64,000 nucleotides of DNA from the NCBI GenBank assembly GCA_021292165.1, contig CM037879.1:264983160-265047159 (forward strand), given 5' to 3'. This document shows, piece after piece, positions 21,817 to 33,694 of the stretch (position 1 is its first letter; each line of letters opens with the position of its first letter). The translations under genes were made by a program, and so were the position numbers. The notes beneath the pieces are model-generated. The model ran no database searches. It was given only the letters and a program-made list of their open reading frames with translations, and was not told the origin of the DNA. This stretch comes from Shinisaurus crocodilurus. Taxonomy: Eukaryota; Chordata; Lepidosauria; Squamata; Shinisauridae.

Positions 21817-23029
21817 AGGTGGGGCAACACTGCTGAAAGCAAGAGAAATGCTTATCTCACTTTCAGGACAAAGCCAAGGACTTACTAAGGTGTTGGGGTG
21901 GAGCAGATAATAACAGAGACATGTTTGTTTGTTTGTTTGTTTGTTTGTTTTAAGTCAATAAATGATGAGGAAATTGGTCTGGAATTTCTATTAGAAGATA
22001 TATGCATTTGCCATCCATCTTATTTTTATTTTTTATTTCCTCACTAGTTTGGTTTTTGGTTTGTTTGTTTTTTTGCATTTCCCCCCTTGTTTTCTTGTTT
22101 TCTATGGTTCTAGAGTAGTCTCTCTGTGTTTCTAGATGTTTCTGACTTTCTAGAACTCACTGACTCCATTGGAAGCAAACCCACCTGATCAGGATTCTGG
22201 ATTTGAGTTGGATTAACTGGGATTCTAGAATTCTGACAGAACACTTTGTTTTATAAAGAAGGATTAAAATACTTACCTTACAAAAACTGTGACCTAATGG
22301 CAATAATTACCTCAAATGTGGGCATTCATCTTGGTTTTAGCCTTTTTTTCCTGAAAACATGTAGCCAGCTTGAATTTGGAGTTTAAAGACACATAAATTA
22401 TACTAACTGTATGGGCGGAATATTGATAAATGCCCACTGTGGTCATTGTTGCTTTGAGTGATTCTTTAAAAATAAAATGATGAAACCAAGGATTAAATTA
22501 CTTTTTATGTATTTTAATTAATTGTGATGTTGAAATGCACATGTAATTATATATGTTCATAGCTACTGTAAAGTGCTTCGGCCTTCTCGAAGATATTTAA
22601 TGAATCACATTTTAAACCAATATGAACTGAACAGACTGTGGCTACTAAAAGATTTCTGGCTACATTTTATAGTTATAGTGTTTTATAGTTTACATTTAAA
22701 CTGGTACTTTCTAACTAAATGTTCTGTTTTTAATGGTATCTTCAGAATCTCAACACTACTATCCCTTTACATTTTTATTTTGCCCTTTTAAAAACAAAAG
22801 TGGAAGTGTGTCTTCAAATATGTACATTCTGTTCTGAGATATAACATAGTCGTAGAAAGTCAGATCAGATAAAATAATTCCAAAGTTAAGAGAGAGAGAA
22901 AAATCACTCCATGCATGTTGAAAGTATAGCAAGTATAGTCCGACAGATGACCTATTTATTTTTGAATTAAAAAGAAAACTTGGGGATGAATCAGGAAGCA
23001 CAAGAATTCCCAACTAGCTATTTCACTCA

Positions 23030-23130
23030 GACAGCAATCCTAAACAAACTTACCAGGGAGTAAACCCGAGTGAACATAGTGGGACTTACTTCTGACTCTG
23101 AGTAAACATGTGTAGGATCGTACTGTTAAG
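23030..23130. mobile_element. Short palindromic MITE in 3' UTR
   Basis: GCAATCCTAAACAAACTTACC, GGGAGTAAACC, GTGGGACTTACTTCTGACTC and GTAGGATCGTACTG follow the plan of the copies at 30530 and 32922. Confidence 0.65.
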
Positions 23131-25883
23131 ATCCTAACCTGAACAGAAATACCTGTACGATTAGAACAAAGGGTATTCCGAGCAAGGGATGGATTGTATA
23201 GCTGAGTGACACAGGGCTAGTTCACACAAATATATCATTGTGTGTCTATGGGCTCTATAATCGCATGAAGCAGAACCACGATGATGTGCTTCGAAAGATC
23301 TTGTAAAAATGGCAATCATGGATTACAGGTGCATTATGCATGACCTTTAGCTGGAAGCACTGCCCTTGGTACGTCTCATCCCACACCTCAGTATTGATCA
23401 ATTGGCACTCTATCCATGGGAATATTTCAATGCAGGAATAGTCACTAGCACCCCACGTGCATGTCCACAGTAGAGAGAATGATGGTGAAGTCCTCAAATA
23501 TTGAACCATTGGTTCCTGAGACAACAGATCCTTGGATTGTTTTGGAAAACAATGACAGGCATTGCTGTAATTTTGCTATTGTACATTTCTCTCTCCTATA
23601 TATCACGTTATACTTGTCACTCTAGATCTACTTTGAACCCCAACACTAAATATGAAGAACTTGACCAGCTCCTTGTAAATTTAATTTGCCTGTTAGCCAA
23701 TGACAGTATATTGGATGCTGTTTCCATATTATTGATTGTAGTGAATTTTGTGTTTGCTTGTAAACGGTCTTTTGATTTCTTCTTTTCTCTTTGAGTTCTG
23801 TTTATGCCTGTTTATATGTGGAGTTTTGTTTCGTTCAGTAACGTAACCTAACCAATTAATATAAATGGAAATGTTCTGCTGGGCAAAGAGGTATTTTTAG
23901 ACAATAAATGTACAGGAACTGGTACAAAAATAATTATATCTGAACAGCTGAGCTTCATTGTGGAGTTGACAATCTCAGCAAAGTTCCTTGCATTGTTCAG
24001 TACCAGCATATTAATGGGTTACAAGAAAAAGGGAGAAATACATTGCTTTTAGGCTCCTGTTAAAAATAAGTATTCTCACTGAATTCATTGGAAGTCCCCC
24101 TGTCCCTTCAGGAAATCGATTTAAAGCCACAGTATCCACACTATAGCTCACTTTACCAAAGCGATAACTTGGCATATGGCTGCATCAACATTTTGAAAGC
24201 CAAATCAATGGGAAGCCTGTTTTGATTGCAGGCCTTAAGAGAACTGGAAGAGGTTGGCTTCTGTAGCACTTAGGCACAGTTAACAGCAACTAACCTGTTT
24301 ATTGCCCTTAGCAACCACTTGTTCTTCCTTTTATATCAAAGCTAGCCCTGGAAATATCAGCACATTCATTTTCAGGAGCTACAGGTTTTCTTTTTTTAAA
24401 CCCTGGGCTTGGAGTCTGTAAAGCACGAATGGGGTTTTTAACACGGCAGATCCATATTCCTTAGAATCTGCATGGTTATAGCACCTCTGTCCTCAGAAAG
24501 GGAAATACGGTCTTCAGTGCTTCCCCTTTGGGGTGGTTACATGCAACACTTCTATCTTTTTGTCTACTAAATTGGGATTTTTCTTCTCAAAGTAATGTTT
24601 CCATGGCTTTTCCAAGGTGCAGCTTTTTGAGGCACAGAAAGTATCTCCTCATACCTTGTGCTTCACCAGCTTAGTAAATAAATAAATAAAACTGAGGCAT
24701 TTTCTGTGCCAAAATTGTTCGCAGACAAAATTGGAATGTATAATCTGTAAATTTTATACCAAAACCATTTTTTTCCCAAACAAGAGGAAGACAATAGCTT
24801 TATTAGAAAGGGGAGAAAGAAAGGAGGTATCTTGGCAGTTGAGAGTCTATTTTGTGGTAGTTAAAAGAATACAAACTGGGGAAGGTATTTGTGAATATTT
24901 GGGTTCTTTTGACATAATTGAAGGGATGTTTTATATCTGCTTTATTGCCCATAAACCCAATATGCTCTGAATGGAAAGGAAAAACTGTTAAACACAAAAA
25001 CTGTTTAAAAATAGAAGAGAGGGCAAAAATCTTGAAATACTTTCCAAAACACAAAGAAAAAGCACCTCCCCACCCTCTCACCTGATTGATACTTTGAAGG
25101 GTTCTGTTTTCTATATACCGTACTATATCATCTCAGTTCAAAAACCCCATGAAAGCCCTGATTGGTTGTATTCTTTCACTGTATGGTTCTGTATTGAGTG
25201 TTAATCCATGTTAAAACTTCGTGAAAATTATTGTGTGCAACAGTATTTTCTTGTGTATTGTTTATTTTTTTTTCTTTTCTGTGAATTGTCCCCTTTTTTC
25301 CTTTCTTTTTTCCCTTTTGTTATTTTTTTCCCCTTCTGGTAATGTCTTTGAAAAAAACCAGAAAAGAAACTGATGTGTTGTAGAACTATATGTAACCTAC
25401 TCCTTAGTCTCATATTATAGGTATGTTATAAGAATGGATATTTTACTTGGCTTTAGAATGTTTTACAAGAAAACTAATTCTTAACCAATCAAGTTCTTGC
25501 TACTAAAAAAAAAAAATAATGCTTGTGTTTCTCATCATGACGTTGTGTGCTTCTAATTAATAATCATTTTCGTTGTAGAAAAATGGAGTGAATTTATATT
25601 AGACTTGAAAACTAATAATAGCATTGTAAATTTATGAGATGATTTTAACAGAAAAAAAAGCATTATAGAAGAATATAGTTATTTTAACTGTAATATTACT
25701 AACTGTAGGGTGAGAAAGGGGGTCCCGTTGTGGTGAACTATGTTATAGCTTGTTATTCACAGTTTCTTTTTGATCATTTTTTCGGTCTCTGAGGTGAAAC
25801 GAGTTATTAATCAGAATTTGTAAACTCACATATGCATATTGTATATGTGTAGAAATGTAATCACACTTTTGTCTTGGAATTAC

Positions 25884-25889
25884 ATTAAA
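25884..25889 (+). terminator. HIPK2: Polyadenylation signal ATTAAA, likely distal end of HIPK2 mRNA
   Basis: ATTAAA is followed 15-20 bp later by a CA (CACTGCA) and then a G/T-rich stretch (GTCTGCTTGTCTTTT), the usual order of hexamer, cleavage site and downstream element. The sequence beyond it changes to repeat-containing DNA. Confidence 0.55.
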
Positions 25890-25905
25890 CTGTTTTAAAT
25901 CACTG

Positions 25906-26622
25906 CACCGTCTGCTTGTCTTTTAACTGGCATGGGTGTGATATAACTCCTTTAGACTTGCTTTTAAATTCTTCGGAAGTCTTCGAACAGTCTGAGACCA
26001 TGATGGAGCTTGAGCCTGCTGAGCCTGTGTGACCTGAATGCTGTCTTTTTTTAAAAAGTAAAAGAATTTGGAAGCAGAGCCTATGAAGTCCATCACTTGT
26101 AATTCGTATGTGAAGCCCTATAGTTTCATTTCTCATAGTCAGTGAATTGTTGGATTAGGAATGTCAACAGCCTTCTGAGGAGTTATTTTATGTATTCTGT
26201 CTCTCTTTCCTCTACCCATTGGGGGTTCTAAATTTTAATGCTTTATTTATTATATCCTCCCTGGCTACTAGAACATTTGTTCCAAGACTGGCTCCCAAAG
26301 CACTTACAGTTAAAATCCATACAAAGGTACAGTCTAATTCGGGATATGTGTGTGTGTGGACAATCTCTTGTGACTCTTGATATCTGAATATTTGGTTATT
26401 GATTTAAAACATTTCTAGCCCATCTTTCAATTAAAATAATAATCATTTTAATTAAATAATTAATAATTAATTATTTAATTATTAATAATCATTTTAATTA
26501 TTCCAGCGGGAGTGAGCAGAAGGAGTTGTAGAAGGATTCTGGGGCAGGCTGATGTTAAAAATGCCTACCCACATAAGCAGCCATTCCATTTTCTGGTCTC
26601 TGACAGCTAGCAATAGCCACTC
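25906..26622. other. Intergenic, antisense LINE tail and AT-rich inverted repeat
   Basis: About 26230-26345 resembles an antisense LINE 3' tail (TTTATTTATTATATCCTCC, AAAGCACTTACAG). About 26435-26505 is an imperfect AT-only inverted repeat built from TTTTAATTA and ATTAATAATCA units. Confidence 0.45.
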
Positions 26623-26630
26623 ACCTAGAG

Positions 26631-27145
26631 CAGCGGTCCCCAACCTTTTTGGGACCAGGGACCTGGTCCCGTGGAATAAATTTTTCCACGGACCGAGGGG
26701 GGGTGTCGCCCACCGCTCACCTGCTCCTGGCGGCAGCGCCGCAGAACCAGGAAGTGACGCGACGGGAGACCCGTCGCGTCACTTCTGGCTTTACTAAAAT
26801 GCTCCTCGGAGAGGCGCGCAGAGGGACGAGCAGTGGGGGGGTGCTCGCCGGAGCTCGCGAGCACCCCGAGAGCCAGGACGGGGTGCTTGTGGCGCGTCCC
26901 GGCGGGCAGCACGCACTTTGCCCGGCCTCCGCGCCGCACGCCAAGCACCCCGTCTTGGCTCTTGGGGTGCTCGCGAGCTCTGGCGAGCACCCCCACCCTC
27001 ATCCCTCTGCTCGCCTCCCCTGTGAGCATTTTTGTAAAACCGGGTGGCGCGTCGGCTGGGCAGCGCGGTGGCTGGGTGGCACAGCGGCTGGGCGCCACGC
27101 AGCCCAGTTCTTAAGAGGCCACGGACCGGGGGTTGGGGACCCCTG
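26631..27145. mobile_element. 515-bp non-autonomous hAT element with intact 8-bp duplication
   Basis: The left end CAGCGGTCCCCAACCTTTTT and the right end (inward) CAGGGGTCCCCAACCCCCGG are inverted repeats. The flanks are perfect ACCTAGAG copies (26623-26630 and 27146-27153). Subterminal GGACCTGGTCCCGTGGAA and TTTTTCCACGGACC form another foldback. The interior is very GC-rich, with inverted blocks GCTCGCGAGCACCCCGAGAG and GGGGTGCTCGCGAGC. The 150-165-codon frames on both strands reflect base composition, not genes. Confidence 0.9.
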
Positions 27146-27153
27146 ACCTAGAG

Positions 27154-27666
27154 GATGTAGCTACCTAGCATCTGAGCTTGGTATCACTAATGACTCATAG
27201 GATTCTGCATAGGATTCTGATTGGTCTGTTGCACTTGGAGGGGTGGAGGTCTGACTCTGATTCAGTTAACAGTGCAATTCTGTACTTATTCCCAGGGATA
27301 GGATTGTGTATAGGATTGCAGCCATAGTGATGGTGGTGTTTTTTGTTTTTGTTTTTAAGGCAGGAGCAGTTTGTAAAGGAGATCTTCATGCTCACTTCAG
27401 CTGATGCCTAAGAGCAAACTGATTTTGCTGGAGCTGTGCCAAGGCGCACACAGACACAAAAACAATTGGTTGACACCATCTTAGACCCATTGCTACATAG
27501 TTTGAACAGAGGACCTTCAGTCCTGTAAGCTTGTACGTGCTTCGTACCATCTTAAGCCCAAGAAGAAAGTAGCTAGTGAGGCAATCCTTTTGTTTCTTTT
27601 CATGGTGCTCCGACCTAGTTGCTTTCACTGAAATCTAAAACATGTTTTCGATAGAGAATGTCTAGA
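27154..27666. other. Intergenic, no gene seen
   Basis: About 27265-27325 is a degenerate fragment of the short GCAATCCT MITE family. The rest is unassigned. Confidence 0.4.
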
Positions 27667-27785
27667 TCGGCCTTCTCCAAACTGGCACCCACCAGATGTG
27701 TTGGATTGCAACTCCCATAATTCCATGGTGTCTTGAATTATGGGAGTTGCTGTCCAGCACATCTGGAGGATGCCAGGTTAGGGAG
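27667..27785. mobile_element. hAT-type palindromic MITE
   Basis: GGCCTTCTCCAAACTGGCAC and GGATGCCAGGTTAGGGAG mirror each other around GCAACTCCCATAATTCC and GAATTATGGGAGTTGC. Confidence 0.68.
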
Positions 27786-28076
27786 CTGGTATAGATGGCC
27801 TGACTTGACATTGTTTTTGAAAGGGCACCATGTCCAGATAAGCCAAAGGTATTATCATCCAAGCATTACTTTTGTGAAGACAGGTGCTTTACTCTTGGTG
27901 AGCTTCAATATTTACTATGATCACACAAGGGAACCCAGAACTCAGGCTGGTTACAGGCCTAAGTAGTGGTAACATGATAGAGGTGCATAAAACTATGCAT
28001 AGTGTGTGTAGTGAACAACCCACAGTTTACAACCCAACAACAAACCATGGATTCCCTTCATGGCTTGTTAGCACAG

Positions 28077-28164
28077 CTGGGTTCAGACAACACAATAACC
28101 CACAATTCAACAGCAACCCACATTCAACCTTTTGAGTGTGGGTTATCGTGTTGTCTGAACCCAG
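28077..28164. mobile_element. 88-bp foldback MITE ('CTGGGTTCAGACAACAC')
   Basis: The terminal arms 28077-28093 and 28148-28164 are perfect 17-bp inverted repeats. The next segment (AATAACCCACA / GTGTGGGTTAT) continues the pairing with mismatches. Confidence 0.75.
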
Positions 28165-28817
28165 TCGTAGTGGACACAGAGAATTCTTTGGTCTTTAATA
28201 CAAAATTTGCCTTTTTCAGCTTGGTCACCAGTAAACCATATAGCTACAGTGCTCTATGCTAAAGATTATTAAACTGTGGTCCACAGACCACTGGTGGCCC
28301 ATGAGCTCCATTCAGTTGGAAAGGTTGAAGAAAAGTCAAGAATACCTCTATTTGTGCCTGCACTTGATTAATTTCTGTTATTAAGTATGAGTTATGTATC
28401 TGCTTTGATTTGTAGAACAAAAACAATTAAGTGGTCGGCCAACACCCCGATTTTTCAATTGCCTGTGAAAAAATAAAGTGTGAGAAGTGCTATTCTGCAC
28501 TGCTCTAGAAGGACTCCAGGAAAAGAGGAGGCGCAAACTGAAAACTTGCAAAGCAGAAACATAAACTGAGGGCTGCTTGTACACATTACTACACTCCCCC
28601 CTCCCTTAGTAGGCTTTCTCGAAACCAATAAAATACTGAATAACAAAAGCAACAATATACTAATTGCAAACTTAGCTGCTGAGATATGATTAGATGGTTA
28701 TGTAGCCAAAATGGGGCTACTCAGAAACAAAAAGGTATCCGCATGCTCAGGGAAACCCCATGGTTTGCAGAAATAGAAAAACTCTTTATCAAAAAACCCC
28801 AAAGGGAGCACTCTCCC

Positions 28818-28851
<34 letters not shown>

Positions 28852-29719
28852 TAGCCCAATGAGGATTAAGCATATTGAGTGGCCATAGATTACTGAGTGT
28901 CTGTCTGGGGGTAGAAAATTGCATGTGGGAAGGTGAATAGAATGGAGAATTATGAAAGAAGGCATGGCTGGAACATTGCATTCCACCTTGCCAAATTTTG
29001 TTGCAGGTCTTACTAGTCTTTCTTCTGTCTTCATAGTAATATAAATACAGGGGTCATCATTTCACACTACATAATCTTTCAAATACGCAGGTGGATGTGT
29101 CTGACGCATAAAATGCCTGATATATCAGTTTACTCCTTTTGATTTTTAGTGCTGTTTTGTTATTTTAACACTTTAGTTACTTTGACAGCTATTTTATATA
29201 ATGTGTTCGGCTATGAACTATCTTGAGGGAATGAGTCAGACTAGAAAAGTGCAGGTTTAATTGTATAAATAAATGGAGGTGGGGCGAGCATTCAGAAACA
29301 TGACTCCTTCAACTGCTGAAGTAGGATAGTCCATGATTTTATCCCCTCGGCCGACTTCCTCACTCTGTGTACCATGCAGGTCAGCTCCCATAGCCTTGCT
29401 CATATCTATTTTCCTTAGTCTGCCATCCACCTCCATAAATGGTGTTACGGGTTTCCTGTAAGATTTCTGTGAAATCAGTCAGTGTGAGTTGCCAGCATAT
29501 TGGACAGTGACCTCCTTTGGAAGGAAACCAAACCTGGGAAAGTGCTGTCCCCTGGAACATCTCGCCCTTCAGGGAAATCGGGTGGAAGTACAATAGATAG
29601 TTCAGGTATGATTTCCACTTTGTGTTTAGAAGTTACCTCAGTTTCCAGATGTTCTGAAAGCTCAGTGTAATTACATTTCTAAATAAGATCCCCTCGTCAC
29701 TTTACATGTGGGGTGTGGC
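28165..29719. other. Intergenic with (AC)n run and a LINE tail remnant
   Basis: 28819-28849 is a pure (AC)n microsatellite. About 29145-29285 has the look of a LINE 3' UTR (TTTTAACACTTTAG, GAACTATCTTGAGGG, TTGTATAAATAAATGG). No exon is evident. Confidence 0.45.
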
Positions 29720-29975
29720 CAAGGCCAGCCCAAGATGTTTTGTTGCCTGAGGTAAAGGACAAGATGGCGCCCCCTTCCATTCCATCTACAGGAGCTGACC
29801 AGGCTGTCCAGCTGAATCTTACTTCAGCACAGGCAATGGGCCAGCATCTTCCACGGCACCTGAGGGCAGCAGACTAGCTTAGGGGGCGCTAAGTCCCTTA
29901 CCCAACATTCCCCTGCCCCCCTAGCACCACTGCCTGAGGCAGCCGCCTCATTCTGCCTACAACAGGCTGGCCCTG
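29720..29975. mobile_element. hAT-like element, degenerate ends
   Basis: GGCCAGCCCAAGATG at the left mirrors AACAGGCTGGCCCTG at the right, and GTTGCCTGAGGTAAAGG is echoed by CTGCCTGAGGCAGCC. A target-site duplication is not readable. A second, one-ended copy starts at 44898 (CAGGGCCAGCCCTACCATTA). Confidence 0.45.
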
Positions 29976-31384
29976 TTGTAGTAAGATCTGTTGTAGTGTG
30001 TCTTCTTCTTCCTGCGCTACTAAAGATAATGGCTGTTTGCCCTGAGCCATGTTGGAGGAACTCATGCTGCAGTTCCTTCCCACACATTAACCCAGTTTCC
30101 GGGGCAGGGGGGGTGTAACACTGGTATGGTGAAGAACTGCAGCCTGAGTTCCTTCCAAATGACCTGGGCTTCTTTGCCCATGTACTGCAGCAACTCTCCC
30201 ACACTGCAAATGTAATATGAAAACAGAGCCTTTTGAGACAATAGCTATTCTCCTTCTCCTTCTCCTTCTTCTATTGGTTAATAATCTCATGAGATTCAAA
30301 TAGGCTGTAAGCTCTTATTTGAGCGTGGTAGATAAAATTTGATTTTCTTTAAGGAAAATAAAAGCCTTTTTATGTTTTAAATCACTTAAAAAAGGAAATT
30401 AGATTTTTTTGAAATACAAAATACATAAATTATAGTGTCTCTCTTAAAAATGAGGACTTGCAGAAATTTCAGTTCTGTGCATGAATCGTATCTATAATGC
30501 AAAATCATCACCATCTAAAGATGCAATCCATTACATAATTAATTAGCAGTAAGTCTCATTGAACTCAATGGGGCTTACTTTTGAGTAGACAATAGGGTTG
30601 CACTCTAAAATGCCTTGAAATTCTGCGACATTTGTGTGAAAGATTCAAGTCAGTAGAATGAAATTCAATTTAGGCTGCAAAATCTGCAGCTTCAAAGTGA
30701 GATGCGGTTTTGATCACACACAGCCATTGTGTGACAGGCAGAAATTCACCAAGTGCAGATTTTGTTGGTATGGAAGTTCAGGAACTTCTGCCTATTGAAC
30801 TTCTGCCTATTTTGCTGCATGATGTACATTTGCTTAGGCATGTTTCTATTTCGGTATTCTGCACTATCCTCCAGTATCCAGCAGAGGATGCTAAGCACCT
30901 ACTTCCTTAGGCAATGTAATGAGTGGACCGCAGATAAGCCTAAATCTATTTTTAAACTCGTGCACACCATCGTCATCTCTTCTAGTAGTAATAATTGGAT
31001 GCAAATTTTGCCCTTCTTCCATCTCATCACTTGGAACACTGTATAAATGTGCAATATAAACAAAATCTGCTATTTTGAAAGATTAATAAAACAGGGACTC
31101 AAGTAAGAGAGCATTAAAAAAAAAATGTATGTGAAGAGGTGGAAAACGTGACAATGAATAATCTTCTGGATGGGTTTGGTGGTTCTAAATCAGGTTTGCT
31201 AACAAGCCAGGATCATAAACCATTTTTTATAGGGATGGAAGAGGGAACTCCAGTTAGTTCAAAACCACTGAGCTCCTGGAGGCTGTGTTGGAGTAAGGGG
31301 AGAGGGACTGCATGAGCTTGATGTTCATCGCTACTTTTGTGCATACCATTATGTGAAAAGGGCCATTGATTTCACTAATTTAAA
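29976..31384. other. Intergenic, one short MITE, otherwise unassigned
   Basis: 30530-30612 is a copy of the short MITE family (AGTAAGTCTCATTGAACTC, ATGGGGCTTACTTTTGAGTA, AGGGTTGCACTC). A short (TCC/TTC)n run lies at about 30248-30270. No gene is supported. Confidence 0.5.
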
Positions 31385-31392
31385 TATGTGAC

Positions 31393-32002
31393 CAGTGGTG
31401 TAGCAGAGCCAGGGCTTGCAGGGATCCAGCACTGGCACTTTTTTATTAGCAGGGATGCTGACGTCATCTGGCTCCCGCACCAGAATTCCGTGTTCCCTCT
31501 GAGTTTAGCTGCAATCCTCAAAGGAGCTTGGGGGGGGGGGATGCATTTTCGCAACAACAATGTATTATTCCCTGCTGTACTGCAAGTATTTTGTGGTGGT
31601 AGCAATTCTTGCTCCTGCTGGATGTAACAATAGGAGGACTGGGTTCAGCTTGAATGGGCAGCGCTTCCTGGGAGGAACCAGGAAGTAATTAAGGACAACA
31701 CCCATTGCTTCTGGCCTGGGGAGAGAGAGGCGGCAGGTTGAGAGAGCTCTGTAAAAAAGGCCTCCTGTTTAAATAAAACTGAAACGTTTGTTTATAACGC
31801 AAAGCATCTGATTCTATAAGGCGTAATCCAACAACTTTGAAACAGTGGAAATAAAACTTCTAGAACTTTGGTTTGTTGAAAGGGATCAACACAGCTGCTT
31901 GAATTTTTGGACTCTCCTTGGGGGCGTGGCTGTGGGGACAGTCATTCAGAATTTACTACCTGCACTAAATTCTGCACTTCAGAATTTACTACCGCACCCC
32001 TG
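31393..32002. mobile_element. 610-bp hAT element with perfect 8-bp duplication
   Basis: It begins CAGTGGTGTAGCAGAGCC and ends, read inward, CAGGGGTGCGGTAGTAAA. Flanking TATGTGAC occurs at 31385-31392 and 32003-32010. The interior has no transposase. Its terminus resembles the elements at 51464 and 61393. Confidence 0.8.
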
Positions 32003-32039
32003 TATGTGACTTCATTTATTTATATATGATAGTCTGTCT

Positions 32040-32390
32040 ACTCTCATATGAGTCTGCCCTTTCCATGAGATAATCAATGGAGGCCCTGCTCAAAATATTC
32101 CTGCCCTTAGAAGTGGGGCAGGAGGTAGTGGGAAACAGGGCCTTCTCATGTGTAGCATCCCACCTCTGAACTGCTCAGAGGTAGTACCCCACCTCCAGGA
32201 AAACTTGGTTAAATTTGCTTTCTAACCTACATTTCTGTGAAGGTTGCTGTCTATTAGCTGATTGCTTCCAGATTTAGTTTTGATGTTAACTCTGTTCCTG
32301 CTTGTCATTTTTTATGATTTTATGTAAGCCACCATGGCACTGCAAAATGAAAAGGTGGGGTATAAATGTCTAATTGATTGATTAAAGAAT
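32040..32390 (+). mobile_element. L2/CR1-clade LINE 3' end
   Basis: AGGGCCTTCTCATGTGTAGC, then CCTCCAGGAAAACTTGG, and a 3' UTR ending ATGTAAGCCACCATGGCACT with GGGGTATAAATGTCTAATTG follow the usual plan of truncated L2-type copies. Confidence 0.62.
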
Positions 32391-32475
32391 ATAGATTGTG
32401 TACATGGGTTCCCTGTACAATTATGTGGGATGCTTGCATGCGGATGCCACCATGCATAGAATTGTGTTTTTAGCA

Positions 32476-32790
32476 GTAGTAGGCGATCACTCGTCACCGA
32501 GTAAGATTGTCTTCCAGGATAAAATTACAAAAAGAAAATTATAAAAGGAGGAAATTCTAAAAAAAAATTGTGTAGACTCTAGCGATGGGTCCGTAAGTGA
32601 CTGTGGAGGCCAATTCTAGATCCACACAGCTTCCCACAGTGAGGACGCAGGTTACCAGATGGAAGATGGTCCTGTAAAGGATTCGTTTGACGTTTGACGT
32701 TTCGCTTAGCACGTTTCTCCCTTTCACCTTGCACTCGGGCTTCTTCAAAGTCCATGGAACCTTTGTGAAAGGCCAGCCTCCAGTTAGATG
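32476..32790 (-). pseudogene. LINE zinc-finger C-terminus and tail, second copy
   Basis: It is nearly identical to 3452-3762. The minus strand encodes the basic linker and a finger in which the first cysteine pair and SRIGL-type residues are partly altered by frame shifts. A short duplication GACGTTTGACGTTT (about 32689-32702) interrupts the linker. Confidence 0.68.
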
Positions 32791-32921
32791 TGTTTTTAGC
32801 ATGCCATATCTAATCCACATTTGCAGCCCAACCCTAGCCAGACTTATTCAGATATTTCACTTTGTTCAGTGGAGATTACTTCCAAGTAACTGTGCAGAGG
32901 ATTGCAGTCTCGGGGTGGTTT

Positions 32922-33015
32922 ATTAGACTGCAATGTTATACCCACTTACCTGGGAGTAAGCCTCATTGAACTCAATGGGGCTTACTTCTGAGTAGACATA
33001 CATAGGGTTGCGCTA
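32922..33015. mobile_element. Short palindromic MITE
   Basis: CTGCAATGTTATACCCACTT, GGGAGTAAGCCTCATTGAAC, CAATGGGGCTTACTTCTGAG and ATAGGGTTGCGCT form a foldback and match the copies at 23030 and 30530. Confidence 0.7.
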
Positions 33016-33181
33016 TAAACATCCAATCCCGAACTTGATGGCACTCACAGGCAACCTGCTCACCTGGGGTAGAGGCGGCTGGTGCCTGTAGCAGTTCAAA
33101 GTGGAATTCCATTGACACCACCCCATGCACTTGATGAGCATGTGAGTCTGGTGCTGCCCTGAATCATCACTGCACCATTAA

Positions 33182-33412
33182 CCATTAATCAGGCTATGGC
33201 TACTAGTCCTGATTGGCTATATGCTTCCTCCAGTATCACAGACGGTATGCCCATGTACACCAGTTGCTGGGGAACCTGAGCAGGAGGGTGCTGTTGCACT
33301 CATGTCCTACTTGTGGGTTTCCCATGGGCAGCTGGTTGGCCACTGTGCGAACAGAATGCTTGACTAGATGGACCTTGGTCTGATCCAGCAGGGCTCTTCT
33401 TATGCTTTTAAT
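33182..33412 (+). mobile_element. LINE-type 3' tail repeat (family A), third copy
   Basis: CTACTAGTCCTGATTGGCTA, TTGCTGGGGAACCTGAGC, CAGCTGGTTGGCCACTGTG and TCTGATCCAGCAGGGCTCTT match the copies at 338 and 5878. Confidence 0.62.
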
Positions 33413-33694
33413 GTTGCTTAGATGTGTCATCTGACAGTCCAGTAAGGGTTCCAGATAGGTGTGTTCCTCTGAGGTTTAGGGCACACTGTATGGCTGTGAG
33501 AAGGTAAATTATGTATGGTCCAAGAGTTCCTCTTTGATGAAATTAATAATATGGAGCCTTTTTTTTTTTTTTTTGGCCTAAGAGTAGAGTTCAATGCTTG
33601 TTGATCCAGGCATATTTTGGTTGATCCCAGCATGCTGCAAAAATGCCTCACATTGCATTCAACTGGTGATGCATAGTCATGAATGTATTATTGA

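Larger units (their letters stand above)
12940..25905 (+). other. HIPK2: HIPK2 3' UTR, about 13 kb (inferred)
   Basis: No coding exon, splice-flanked block or CpG island is visible between the HIPK2 stop and an ATTAAA signal near 25884. Human HIPK2 also has an exceptionally long 3' UTR (over 10 kb, from memory). Large parts (13000-13850, 20640-25900) are AT-rich single-copy-looking sequence with many T-rich and ATTTA-like motifs, typical of such a UTR. Several MITEs and microsatellites lie inside and would be transcribed. Shorter 3' ends by alternative polyadenylation are possible. The extent is an inference that RNA reads would settle. Confidence 0.65.

Noticed and set aside
26625..27146. 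157- and 165-codon frames on opposite strands
   Set aside because: They coincide exactly with the boundaries of the GC-rich hAT MITE and reflect its internal inverted repeats.
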